64,000 nt of DNA from Petrolisthes cinctipes (taxonomy: Eukaryota > Arthropoda > Malacostraca > Decapoda > Porcellanidae): NCBI GenBank assembly GCA_033782935.1, contig JAWQEG010001420.1:744001-808000 (forward strand). Reading direction: 5' to 3'. A program made the translations under genes and the position numbers. Below the pieces are notes generated by a model. The model worked only from the letters and a program-made list of their open reading frames with translations. It was not told the DNA's origin and did no database searches. Below, in pieces: positions 47,555 through 60,488 of the stretch (positions are counted from its first letter, which is position 1; each line of letters begins with the position of its first letter).

Positions 47555-50500
47555 CAGTCATTCATTGGGTGGTAGGTGTGTGGGTGTCATTACAGTGCTT
47601 GGACTGTAAGTATCAACTGTCCTTCATTGGGTGGTGGGTATTTGGGTTCCATTACATTGCCTGGACTGTAAATATCAACAGTCATTAATGGGGTGGTGGG
47701 TGTGTGGGTGTCAGTACAGTGAGTGGATAGTTAATATCAACAGTCAATCATGGGGTGTGTTGGTGTCATTATAGTGATTGTACTGTAAATATCAACATTA
47801 ATTAATGGGGTTGTAGGTGTGATTACAGTGCTTGGACTGTAAATATCAACACTCATTCATGGGATGGTTAGTGTCATTACAGTGCTTGGACTGTAAATAT
47901 CAACAGTCATTCATGAGGTGGTGGGTGTGTGGGTGTCATTACAGAGGTTTGACTTTAAATACCAAAAGTCATTCATGGGGTGGTGGGAGTGTGGGTGTCA
48001 TTACAGAGCTCGGACTGTCAACATCAACAATCATTCATGAATGGTTGATGTGAGGATGTCATTACAGTGCTTGAACTGTAAATATCAACAGTCATTCATA
48101 GGGTGGTTGGTGTGTGGGTGTCATTACAGTACTTGAAATGTAAATATCAACAGTCATTCATGGTATGGTGAGTGTGTGGGTGTCATTACAGTGCTTGGAC
48201 TGTAAGTATCAACTGTCATTCATGGGGTGGTAGGTGTGTGGGTGTCATTACAGTGCTTGGATAGTAAATATCAACAGTCAATCATGGAGTGTGTGGGTGT
48301 CATAATAGTGATTGTACTTTAAATAACAACAGTCATTCATGGGGTGGTTAGTGTCATTACAGTGCTAGGACTGTAAATGTAAATAGTCATTCATGAGGTG
48401 GTGGGTGTGTGGGTGTCATTAAAGTGCTTTGACTGTATATATCAACAGTCATTCATTAGGTGGTGGGTTTTTGGGTGTCATTACAGTGCTCGGACTGTAA
48501 ATATCAACACTCATTCATGAGGTGGTTAGTCTTTGGGTGTTATTACAATGCTTGGACAGAAAATATCAACAGTCATTCATGGGGTGGTGGGTGTCATTAC
48601 AGTGCTTGGACTGTAAATATCAACAGTCATTCATGGGCTCGTGGGTGTGTGGGTGTCATTACAAAGCTTGGAAAATAAATATCAACCATCATTCATGGGG
48701 TGGCGGGTGTCATTACAGTGCTTGTACTGTAAATATCAACAGTCATTAATGCGGTGGTGGTTGTGTGGGTTTCATTACAGTGCTTGGACTGTAAATATCA
48801 ACAGTGATTTAAGGGGTGGTGGGTGTATGGGTGTCATTACAGTGCTCGAATTGTAAATATCAACAGTCATTCATGGGGTGGTGGGTGTGTGGGGGTCATT
48901 ACAGTGCTTTGTGTGTAAATATCAACAGTCATTCATGGGGTGGTGGGTGTCAATACAGTGTTTGGACTGTATATATCAACAGACATTTATGGGGTGGTTG
49001 GTGTGTGGGTGTTATGACAGTGCTTGGAATGTAAATATCAACAGTCATTCATGGCATGGTGAGTGTGTGGGTGTCATTACAGAGCTTGGACTGTAAGTAT
49101 AAACTGTCATTCATGGGGTGGTGTGTGTGTGGGTTCAATTACATTGCCTGGACTGTAAATATCAACAGTCATTCAAAGCGTGGTGGGTGTGTGTGTGTCA
49201 GTACAGTGCGTGGATAGTAAATATCAACAGTGAATCATGGGGTGTGTGGGTGTCATATAGTGATTGTATTGTAAATATCACCAGTCATTTTTGGGGTTGT
49301 TAGTGTCATTACAGTGCTTGGACTGTAAATATAAATAATCATCCATGAGGTGGTGGGTGTGTGGGTGTCATTAAAGTGCTTGGACTGTATATATCAACAG
49401 TCATTAATGGGGTTGTGAGTGTGTGGGTGTCATTACAGTGCTTGGACTGTAAATATCAACAGTTATTCATAGAATGGTGGGTGTGTTAGTTTCATTACAG
49501 TGCTCGGACTGTAAATATCAACAGTCATTCATGGGGTGGTTAGTCTGTGAGTGTTATTACAATGCTTGGACTGAAAATATCAACAGTCATTCATGGGGTG
49601 GTGGGTGTCATTACAGTGCTTGGACTGTAAATATCAACAGTCATTCATGGGGTCGTGGGTGTGTTGGTGTTATTACAGTGCTTGGAGTGTAAATATCAAC
49701 CGTCATTCATGGGGTGGTGGGTGTCATTACAGTGCTTGTACTGTAAATATCAACAGTCATTCAAGGGTGTGGTGGGTGTGTGGGTGTCATTACAGAGCTT
49801 GGACTGTAAATATCAACAGTCATTCATGGGGTTGTGGGTGTCATTACAGTGCTTGGACTATAAATATCAACTATCTTTCATGGGTGGTAGGTGTGTGGGT
49901 GTCATTAGAGTGCTTAGACTGTAAATATCAACATGCATTCATGGGGTGGTGGGTGTGTGGGTGTCATAACAGTGCTTAAACTGTAAATATCAACAGTCAT
50001 TCATGGGATGTTGTGTGTGTGAGTGTCATTACAGTGCTTAGACTAAATATCAACAGTCATTTATGGGATGGTGGATGTGTGTGTGTCATTACAGTGGTTG
50101 GACTTTAAATACCAACAGTCATTCATGGGATGGTAGGTGTTATTACAGTGCTTGGACTGTAAATATCAATGGTCATTCATGGGGTGGTGAGTGTGTGGGT
50201 ATCATTACAATGCTTGGACTGTTAATATCAACAGACATTCATTGGGTAGTGAGTGTGTGGGTATCATTATAATGCTTGGACTGTAAATATCAACAGTCAT
50301 TTATGGGGTGGGTGGTGTGTGGGTGTCATTACAGTGCTTGGACTGTAAATATCAACAGTTATTCATTGGGTGGTGGGTTTGTGGGTGTCATTACAGTGCT
50401 TGAACTATAAATATCAATGGTCATTATTGGGGTGGAGGGTGTGTGGGTGTCATTACAGTGCTTGGACTATAAATATCAATGGTCATTATTGGGGTGGAGG

Positions 50501-52275
50501 GTGTGTGGGTGTCATTACAGTGCTTGGACTGTAAATATCAACAGTCATTCATGGGGTGAATGGTGTGTGGGTCTCATTACAGTGCTTGGACTGTAAATAT
50601 CAAGAGTCATTTATGGGTTGGTGGGTGTGTGGGTGTCATTACAGTGCTTAGAGTGTAAATATTAACAGTCAATCATGGGGTGGTCAGTGTGTGGGTGTCA
50701 ATACAGTGCTTGGATTGTAAATATCAACAGTCATTCATGGGGTGGTGGGTGTGTGGGTGTCATCACAGTGCTTGGATTGTAAATATCAACAATCATTAAT
50801 GGGGTGGTGGGTGTCTGGGTGTCATTACAGTACTTGGACTGTAAATATCAACTGTCATTCATGGGGTGTGTGGGTGCTATTACAGAGTTTGGATTGTAAA
50901 TATCAAGTCATTAATAGGTTGGTGGGAGTGTGTGTCATTACAGTGTTTGGACTGTAAATATCAACAGTCATTCAGGGGTTGGTGGGTGTGTAAGTGTAAT
51001 TACAGTGCTTGCAGTGTAAATATCAAGTCATTCATAGGGTGGTGGGTGTCATTACAGTGCTTTGACTGTAAATATCAACAGTCATTCATGGGGTGATAGA
51101 TGTGTGGGTGTCATTTCAGTGCTTTGACTGTAAATATTAACAGTCATTAATTGGTTGGTGGGTGTCATTACAGTGCTTAGACTGTAAATATCAACAGTTA
51201 TTCATGGGAAGGTGGGTGTTTGGGTATCATTACAGTGATTGGACTATAAATATCAACAGTCATTCATGGGGTGGTGGGTGTGTGGGGGATATTACAGTGC
51301 TTGGATTATAAATATTAACCATCATTCATGGGGTTATGGTTGTGTGGGTGTCACTACAGTGCTTTGACTGTAAATATCAACAGTCATTCATGGGGTGGTG
51401 AGTTGTTGATGTCATTACAGTGCTTGGATTGTAATTATCAACAGTCATTCATTGGGTTTTGGGTGTTTGGGTGTCATTACAGTGCTTGGACTTTAAATAC
51501 CAACAGTCATTCATGGGATGGTAGGTGACATTACAGTGCTTGTACTGTAAATATCAACAGTCATTTATAGGTTGATGTGTGTGTGTGTCATTACAGTGCT
51601 TGGACTGTAAATATCAACTGTCATTCATGGGGTGTGTCGGTGACATTACAGTGCTTGTACTGTAAATATCAACAGTCATTAATGGGTTGGTGGGTGTGTT
51701 TGCCATTACAGTGCTTGGACTGTAAATATCAACAGTCATTCATAGGGTGGTAGGTGTTTGTGTGTCATTACAGTGCTTGGACTGTTAATATATATCAACT
51801 TATTCATGGGGTGGTGGGTATGTAGGTGTCATTACAGTGCTTGGACTGTAAATATCAACCATCATTCATAGGTTGGTGGGTGTCATTACTGTGCTCTGAC
51901 TGTAAATATCAATAGTAATTCATAAGGTGGTGAGTGTCATTACACTGCTTCGACTGTATATATCAACAGTCATTCATGTGGTGGTGGGTGTGTGGGTGTC
52001 ATTACATTGCTTGGACTGTAACTATCAACAGACATTCATGGGGTGGTGAGTGTGTGGGTGTCATTACAGTGTTTGGACTGTAAATATTAACATTCATTTA
52101 TAGGATGGTGTGTGTGTGGTAGTCATTACAGTGCTTGGACTGTAAATATCAACAGTCATTCATGGGGTGGTGAGTTGTTGATGTCATTACAGTGCTTGGA
52201 TTGTAATTATCAACAGTCATTCATTGGGTTTTGGGTGTGTGGGTGTCATTACAGTGCTTGGACTTTAAATATAAA
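47555..52275 (+). repeat. sat62 higher-order repeat, copy 1 (4,721 bp, lacks the MITE)
   Basis: A diagnostic series begins with cattcattgggtggtaggtg and then gtaagtatcaactgtccttc at 47,608, which recurs at 52,328. Many private variants follow at offset 4,721, then 4,667 (a loss of about one 54-bp monomer) through about 49,800. After the MITE site in copy 2 the offset becomes 5,209, then 5,023, then 4,846. At the place corresponding to the MITE, this copy lacks both the MITE and about one monomer. Confidence 0.82.
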
Positions 52276-55200
52276 CAGTCATTCATTGGGTGGTAGGTGT
52301 GTGGGTGTCATTACAGTGCTTGGACTGTAAGTATCAACTGTCCTTCATTGGGTGGTGGGTATGTGGGTTCCATTACATTGCCTGGACTGTATATATCAAC
52401 AGTCATTAATGGGGTGGTGGGTGTGTAGGTGTCAGTACAGTGAGTGGATAGTTAATATCAACAGTCAATCATGGGGTGTGTTGGTGTCATTATAGTGATT
52501 GTACTGTAAATATCAACATTAATTAATGGGGTTGTAGGTGTGATTACAGTGCTTGGACTGTAAATATCAACACTCATTCATGGGATGGTTAGTGTCATTA
52601 CAGTGCTTGGACTGTAAATATCAACAGTCACTCATGAGGTGGTGGGTGTGTGGGTGTCATTACAGAGGTTTGACTTTAAATACCAACAGTCATTCATGGG
52701 GTGGTGGGAGTGTGGGTGTCATTACAGAGCTCGGACTGTTAACATCAACAATCATTCATGGGGTGGTGGGTGTGTGAGTGTCATTACAGTGCTAAGACTG
52801 TAAATATAAACCATCAATTATAAATGGTTGGTGTGAGGGTGTCATTACAGTGCTTGAACTTTAAATATCAACAGTCATTCATAGGGTGGTTGGTGTGTGG
52901 GTGTCATTACCTTACTTGAAATGTAAATATCAACAGTCATTCATGGTATGGTGAGTGTGTGGGTGTCATTACAGTGCTTGGACTGTAAGTATCAACTGTC
53001 ATTCATGGGGTGGTCGGTGTGTTGGTGTCAGTACAGTGCTTGGATAGTAAATATCAACAGTCAATCATGGGGTGTGCGGGTGTCATAATAGTTATTGTAC
53101 TTTAAATATCAACAGTCATTCATGGGGTGGTTAGTGTCATTACAGTGCTTGGACTGTAAATGTAAATAGTCATTCATGAAGTGGTGGGTGTGTGGGTGTC
53201 CTTAAAGTGCTTTGACTGTATATATCAACAGTCATTCATTAGGTGGTGGGTTTTTGGGTGTCATTACAGTGCTCGGACTGTAAATATCAACAGTCATTCA
53301 TGGGGTCGTGGGTGTGTGGGTGTCATTACAAAGCTTGGAAAATAAATATCAACCATCATTCATGGGGTGGCGGGTGTCATTAAAGTGTTTGTACTGTAAA
53401 TATCAACAGTCATTAATGCAGTGGTGGTTGTGTGGGTTTCATTACAGTGCTTGGACTGTAAATATCAACAGTGATTTAAGGGGTGGTGGGTGTGTGGGTG
53501 TCATTACAGTGCTCGAATTGTAAATATCAACAGTCATTCATGGGGTGGTGGGTGTGTGGGGGTCATTACAGTGCTTTGTGTGTAAATATCAACAGTCATT
53601 CATGGGGTGGTGGGTGTCAATACAGTGTTTGGACTGTATATATCAACAGTCATTTATGGGGTGGTTGGTGTGTGGGTGTTATGACAGTGCTTGGAATGTA
53701 AATATCAACAGTCATTCATGGCATGGTGAGTGTGTGGGTGTCATTACAGAGCTTGGACTGTAAGTATAAACTGTCATTCATGGGGTGGTGTGTGTGTGGG
53801 TTCAATTACATTGCCTGGACTGTAAATATCAACAGTCATTCAAGGCGTGGTGGGTGTGTGTGTGTCAGTACAGTGTGTGGATAGTAAATATCAACAGTCT
53901 ATCATGGGGTGTGTGGGTGTCATATAGTGATTGTATTGTAAATATCAACAGTCATTTTTGGGGTTGTTAGTGTCATTACAGTGCTTGGACTGTAAATATA
54001 AATAATCATTCATGAGGTGGTGGGTGTGTGGGTGTCATTAAAGTGCTTGGACTGTATATATCAACAGTCATTAATGGGGTGGTGAGTGTGTGGGTGTCAT
54101 TACAGTGCTTGGACTGTAAATATCAACAGTTATTCATAGAATGGTGGGTGTGTTAGTTTCATTACAGTGCTCGGACTGTAAATATCAACAGTCATTCATG
54201 GGGTGGTTAGTCTGTGAGTGTTATTACAATGCTTGGACTGAAAATATCAACAGTCATTCATGGGGTGGTGGTTGTCATTACAGTGCTTGGACTGTAAATA
54301 TCAACAGTCATTCATGGGGTCGTGGGTGTGTTGGTGTCATTACAGTGCTTGGAGTGTAAATATCAACTGTCATTCATGGGGTGGTGGGTGTCATTACAGT
54401 GCTTGTACTGTAAATATCAACAGTCATTAATGCTGTTCTCGGTGTGTGGGTTTCATTACAGTGCTTGGACTGTAAATATCAACAGTCATTCAAGGGGTGG
54501 TGGGTGTGTGGGTGTCATTACAGAGCTTGGACTGTAAATATCAACAGTAATTCATGGGGTTGTGGGTGTTATTACAGTGCTTGGAATTTAAATATCAACA
54601 GTCATTAACCCTTAAATGCATATTGACCAAATATCACGTCACCGTGAATTTAGGCCTTGAAGCCGATTGACGTAATATAAAGCCAGTAGAAAAAAAACTG
54701 CTTGGGCTATATCTAGCCACTTCATTGGTAACACTGGTTAGGTTGGGCCTTTAATGAGTGGTGTGAGAGGGAAATGGTTCACTCGTCATATATACGAAAT
54801 GAAAATACGCTCGCTCACGTTTTCTAATTTTAGGTTTTTTTTAGGGGTAACTACTTTATTACTCATGGCGCTGCTGTACGCAAACCAGTGGACCTAAAAA
54901 ACTTTAGTTTACAGATTCTGGTGTGTAAAATAACAAAATTTACTTAAACGAAACTTTAAAAATCACCCTGTTTTTGCGGTTCACGCTCCAGTAGCGCTAG
55001 GGGGATTGCGGTTCTTATTGGTTAATGTGGTGGTGGGTATGTGGGTGTTATTACAGTGCTTGGACTATAAATATCAACTATCATTCATGGGTGGTAGGTG
55101 TGTGTGGGTGTCATTAGAGTGCTTAGACTGTAAATATCAACATGCATTCATGGGGTGGTGGGTGTGTGGGTGTCATAACAGTGCTTAAACTGTAAATATC

Positions 55201-57121
55201 AACAGTCATTGATGTGATGTTGTGTGTGTGAGTGTCATTACAGTGCTTAGACTAAATAACAACAGTCATTTATGGGATGGTGGATGTGTGTGTGTCATTA
55301 CAGTGGTTGGACTTTAAATACCAACAGTCATTCATGGGATGGTAGGTGTTATTACAGTGCTTGGATTGTAAATATCAACGGTCATTCATGGGGTGGTGAG
55401 TTTGTGGGTATCATTACAATGCTTGGACTGTTAATATCAACAGACATTCATTGGGTAGTGAGTGTGTGGGTATCATTACAATGCTTGGACTGTAAATATC
55501 AACAGTCATTTATGGGGTGTGTGGTGTGTGGGTGTCATTACAGTGCTTGGACTGTAAATATCAACAGTTATTCATTGGGTGGTGGGTTTGTGGGTGTCAT
55601 TACAGTGCTTGAACTATAAATATCAATGGTCATTATTGGGGTGGAGGGTGTGTGGGTGTCATTACAGTGCTTAGAGTGTAAATATTAACAGTCAATCATG
55701 GGGTGGTCAGTATGTGGGTGTCAATACAGTGCTTGGATTGTAAATATCAACACTCATTCATGGAGTGGTGGGTGTGTGGGTGTCATCACAGTGCTTGGAT
55801 TGTAAATATCAACAGTCATTAATGGGGTGGTGGGTGTCTGGGTGTCATTACAGTACTTGGACTGTAAATATCAACTGTCATTCATGGGGTGTGTGGGTGC
55901 TATTACAGAGTTTGGATTGTAAATACCAAGTCATTAATAGGTTGGTGGGAGTGTGTGTCATTACAGTGTTTGGACTGTAAATATCAACAGTCATTCAGGG
56001 GTTGGTGGGTGTGTAAGTGTAATTACAGTGCTTGCAGTGTAAATATCAAGTCATTCATGGGGTGGTGGGTGTCATTACAGTGCTTTGACTGTAAATATCA
56101 ACAGTCATTCAAGGGGTGATAGATGTGTGGGTGTCATTTCAGTGCTTGGACTGTAAATATCAACAGTCATTAATGGGGTGGTGGGTGTCATTACAGTGCT
56201 TGGACTGTAAATATCAACAGTTATTCATGGGAAGGTGGGTGTTTGGGTATCATTACAGTGATTGGACTATAAATATCAACAGTCATTCATGGGGTGGTGG
56301 GTGTGTGGGTGTCATTACAGTGCTTTGACTGTAAATATCAACAGTCATTCATGGGGTGGTGAGTTGTTGATGTCATTACAGTGCTTGGATTGTAATTATC
56401 AACAGTCATTCATTGGGTTTTGGGTGTTTGGTTGTCATTACAGTGCTTGGACTTTAAATACCAACAGTCATTCATGGGATGGTAGGTGACATTACAGTGC
56501 TTGTACTGTAAATATCAACAGTCATTCATGGGTTGGTGGGTGTGTTTGTCATTACAGTGCTTGGACTGTAAATATCAACAGTCATTCATATGGTGGTGGG
56601 TGTTTGTGTGTCATTACAGTGCTTGGACTGTTAATATATATCAACTTATTCATGGGGTGGTGGGTATGTAGGTGTCATTACAGTGCTTGGACTGTAAATA
56701 TCAACCATCATTCATAGGTTGGTGGGTGTCATTACTGTGCTTTGACTGTAAATATCAATAGTAATTCATGGGGTGGTGAGTGTCATTACACTGCTTCGAC
56801 TGTATTTATCAACAGTCATTCATGTTGTGGTGGGTGTGTGGGTGTCATTACATTGCTTGGACTGTAACTATCAACAGACATTCATGGGGTGGTGGGTGTG
56901 TGGGTGTCATTACAGTGTTTGGACTGTAAATATTAACATTCATTTATAGGATGGTGTGTGTGTGGTAGTCATTACAGTGCTTGGACTGTAAATATCAACA
57001 GTCATTCATGGGGTGGTGAGTTGTTGATGTCATTACAGTGCTTGGATTGTAATTATCAACAGTCATTCATTGGGTTTTGGGTGTGTGGGTGTCATTACAG
57101 TGCTTGGACTTTAAATATAAA
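52276..57121 (+). repeat. sat62 higher-order repeat, copy 2 (4,846 bp, contains the first MITE)
   Basis: This is the tandem partner of 47,555-52,275. It shares the ordered variants tggaaaataaatatcaacc, cagtgctttgtgtgtaaata, ttatgacagtgcttggaatg and gtgagttgttgatgtcatta. It ends near 57,121, where cagtcattcatgggatggta replaces the copy 1 continuation. Its length differs from copy 1 by the MITE and by gains and losses of whole monomers. Confidence 0.82.
54609..55021. mobile_element. TTAA-flanked MITE (piggyBac-like), copy 1, 413 bp, diverged
   Basis: The element begins ccctta after satellite ttaa (54,605-54,608) and ends ttcttattgg before ttaa (55,022-55,025). The final GGG of the other copies is mutated to TGG. 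TTAA target duplication with CCC...GGG tips is the pattern of piggyBac-superfamily elements. Beyond CCC and TAA the inverted ends are weak, so the superfamily call is tentative. It is too short for a transposase and has no coding sequence. Compared with the later copies it lacks about 21 bases near 54,930 and has a different short stretch near 54,847 (ggggtaactactttattac). An internal hairpin, ggctatatctagcc, lies at 54,705-54,718. Confidence 0.75.
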
Positions 57122-59630
57122 CAGTCATTCATGGGATGGTAGGTGACATTACAGTGCTTGTACTGTAAATATCAACAGTCATTCATAGGTTGATGTGTGT
57201 GTGTGGCTTTACAGGGCTTTGACTGTAAATATCAACTGTCATTCATGGGGTGTGGTCGGTGACATTACAGTGCTTGTACTGTAAATATCAACAGTCATTC
57301 ATGGGTTGGTGGGTGTGTTTGCCATTACAGTGCTTGGACTGTAAATATCAACAGTTATTCATATGGTGGTGGGTGTTTGTATGTCATTACCATGCTTGGA
57401 CTGTTAATATATATCAACAGTCATTCATGGGGGGGTGGGTATGTAGGTGTCATTACAGTGCTTGGACTGTAAATATCAACCATCATTTATAGGGTGGTGG
57501 GTGTCATTACAGTGCTTTGACTGTAAATATCAATAGTAATTCATGGGGTGGTGAGTGTCATTAGAGTGCTTCGACTGTATATATCAACAGTCATTCTTGT
57601 GGTGATGGGTGTGTGGGTTTCATTACATTGCTTGGACTGTAACTATCAACAGTCATTCAAGGGGTGGTGGGTGTGTGGGTGTCATTACAGTGTTTGGACT
57701 GTAAATATTAACAGTCATTTATAGGGTGGTGGGTGTGTGGAAGTGATTACAGTGCTTGGACTGTAAATATCAACAGTCAATCATGAGTTGGTCAGTGTGT
57801 GGGTGTCAATACATTGCTTGGATTGTAAATATCAACAGTCATTCATGGAGTGGTGGGTGTGTGGGTGTTATTACAGTGCTTGGAATGTAAATATCAACAG
57901 TCATTCATGGGGTGGTGGGTGTCATTACAGTGCTTGTACTGTAAATATCAACAGTCATTAATGTGGTGGTGGTTGTGTGGGTTTCATTACAGTGCTTGGA
58001 CTGTAAATATCAACAGTCATTAAAGGGGTGGTGGGTGTGTGGGTGTCATTACAGAGCTTGGACAGTAAATATCAACAGTCATTTATGGGGTGGTGGGTGT
58101 CAATACAGCGCTTGGACTGTAGATATCAACAGTCATACATGGGTTAGTTGGCTTAATTACAGTGCTCGGACTGTAAATATCAACAGTCATTAATGGGGTG
58201 GTGGGTGTGTGGGTGTCATTACAGTGCTCGGACTGTAAATATCAACAGTCATTAATGGGGTGGTGGGTGTTTGGGGGTCATTACAGTGCTTTGTGTGTAA
58301 ATATCAACAGTCATTCATGGGGTGGTGGGTGTCAATACAGTGCTTGGACTGTATATATCAACAGTCATTTAAGGGGTGGTGAGTGTGTGGGTGTCATTAC
58401 AGAGCTTGGACTGTATATATCAATTGTCATTCATGGGGTGTTGGGTGTATTGGTGTTATTACAGTTCTTGGACTGTAGTTATCAACAGCCATTCATGGGA
58501 TGGTGGGTCTGTGGGTATCATTACAATGCTTGGACTGTAAATATCAACAGTCATTCATGAGGTGGTGGGTGTGTGGGTGTCATAACAATGCTTGGACTGT
58601 AAATATCAACATTCCATTCATGGGGTGGTTGGTGTGTGTGTGTCATTACAGTGCTTGGACTGTAAATATTAATAGTCATTAATGGGGTGGTGGGTGTCAT
58701 TACAATACTTGGACTGTAAATATTAACAGTCATTCATGGGGTGGTGAGTGTGTGCGTGTCATTACAGTGCTTGGGTTGTAAATATCAACCGTCTTTCATT
58801 GGGTGGTGGGTGTCATTACAGTGATTTGACTTTAAAAATCAAGTCATTTAAGGGGTGTTGGGTGTGTGGGTGTACTTACAGTGTTTGGACTGTAAATATC
58901 AACAGTTATTCATAGGGTGGTGGGTGTGTGGGTATCATTACAGAGCTTGGACTGTAAATACCAACAGCCATTCATGGGGTGGTGGGGGTGCGGGTGTCAT
59001 TACAGAACTCGGACTGTCAACATCAACAGTCATCAAGTGGTGGTGGGTGTGTGGGTGTCATTACAGTGCTAAGACTGTAAATATCAACCATCATTCATGG
59101 AGTGGTGGGTGTGAGGGTGTCATTATAGTGCTTGAACTGTAAATATCAACAGTCATTCATGGTGTGGTTGGTGTATGGGTGTTATGACAGTGCTTGGAAT
59201 GTAAATATCAACAGTCATTCATGGCATGGTGAGTGTGTGGGTGTCATTACAGTGCTTGGACTGTAAGTATAAACTGTCATTCATGGGGTGGTGTGTGTGT
59301 GGGTTCCAATACATTGCCTGGACTGTAAATATCAACAGTCATTCAAGGCGTGGTGGGTGTGTGTGTCAGTACAGTGCATGGATAGTAAATATCAACAGTC
59401 AATCATGGGGTGTGTGGGTGTCATTATAGTGATTGTATTGTAAATATCAACAGTTATTTATGGGGTGGTTAGTGTCATTACAGTGCTTGGACTGTAAATA
59501 TAAACAGTCATTCAAGGGGTGGTGGGTTTGTGGGTGTCATTACAGAGCTTGGACTGTAAATATCAATAGTCATTCATGGGGTGGTGGGTGTTATTACAGT
59601 GCTTGGACTTTAAATATCAACAGTCATTAT
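55022..59630 (+). repeat. 62-bp satellite array (sat62), segment between MITE copies 1 and 2
   Basis: This is forward sat62 with no other insertion. Up to about 57,121 it belongs to the 4.8-kb higher-order copy 2. After that it is a mixture of 62- and 54-bp monomers, some with a 4-base expansion, ctgttaatatatatcaac. The segment 59,150-59,450 repeats the order of variants seen at 49,010-49,300 and 53,690-53,960. Confidence 0.95.
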
Positions 59631-60447
59631 CCCTTAAATGCCTATTGACCAAATATCACGTCACCGTGAATTTAGGCCTTGAAGCCGATTGACGTAATAT
59701 AAAGCCGGTAGAAAAAAAACTGCTTGGGCTATATCTAGCCACTTCATTGGTAACACTGGTTAGGTTGGGCCTTTAATGAGTATTGTGAGAGGGAAATGGT
59801 TCAATAGTCATATATACGCAATGAAAATACGCTTGCTAACGTTTTCTAATTTTTTTGGTTTTTTTAGGGGTTTTATTACTCATGGCGCTGCTGTACACAA
59901 ACCAGTGGACCTAGGAAACTTTAGTTTACAGATTCTGGTGTATAAAATCAAGCTCTACAAATCTGTAATAACAAAATTTCCCTAAACGAAACTTTAAAAA
60001 ATCACCCTGTTTGTGCGGTTCACGCTCCAGTCGCGCTAGGGGGATTGTGGTTCTTATGGGTTAATGTGGTGGTGGGTGTGTGGGTGTCATTACAGTGCTT
60101 GGACTATAAATATCAACTATCATTCATGGGGTGGTAGGTGTGTGGGTGTCATTAGAGTGCTTAGACTGTAAATATCAACATGCATTCATGGGGTGGTGGG
60201 TGTGTGGGTGTTATAACAGTGCTAAAACTGTAAATATCAACAGTCATTCATGGGATGTTGTGTGTGTGAGTGTCATTACAGTGCTTAGACTAAATATCAA
60301 CAGTCATTAATGGAATGGTGGATGTGTGTGTGTCATTACAGTGCTTGGACTTTAAATACCAACAGTCATTCATGGGATGGTAAGTGTGTGGGTGTCATTA
60401 CAGTGCTTGGACTGTTAATATCAACAGACATTCATGGGGTGGTGGGT
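59590..60447 (+). repeat. 858-bp composite tandem repeat (satellite plus MITE), left copy
   Basis: The unit consists of part of one sat62 monomer, the complete 430-bp MITE and about six further monomers. It recurs at offset 858. The left breakpoint is fixed by gttattacagtgcttggac at 59,590 and 60,448. Confidence 0.88.
59631..60060. mobile_element. TTAA-flanked MITE (piggyBac-like), copy 2, 430 bp
   Basis: It begins cccttaaatgcctattgacc and ends gattgtggttcttatggg. The left target duplication has decayed to ttat (59,627-59,630) and the right is ttaa (60,061-60,064). The sequence is nearly identical to copy 3, and its satellite flanks on both sides are the same as those of copies 1 and 3. A 69-codon frame at 59,776-59,985 has no recognisable domain and is disrupted in copy 1, so I do not call it a gene. 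The element depends on a transposase encoded elsewhere, if it is still mobile. Confidence 0.8.
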
Positions 60448-60488
60448 GTTATTACAGTGCTTGGACTTTAAATATCAACAGTCATTAA
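60061..60488 (+). repeat. sat62 between MITE copies 2 and 3
   Basis: About seven forward monomers, including ctatcattcatggggtggta, cattagagtgcttagactg and a shortened monomer with gcttagactaaatatc. The same series follows MITE copies 1 and 3. Confidence 0.93.

Larger units (their letters stand above)
45613..54608 (+). repeat. 62-bp satellite array (sat62), segment between the LTR and the first MITE
   Basis: This is forward sat62 throughout, with 62-bp and 54-bp monomers and occasional odd-length ones. One recurring odd class has the composite attatagtgattgtactgta (near 47,767, 48,306, 49,256, 52,492, 53,092 and 53,931), which marks internal higher-order structure. A perfect one-monomer duplication with aatggtcattattggggtgg occurs at about 50,403-50,526. 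Confidence 0.96.
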
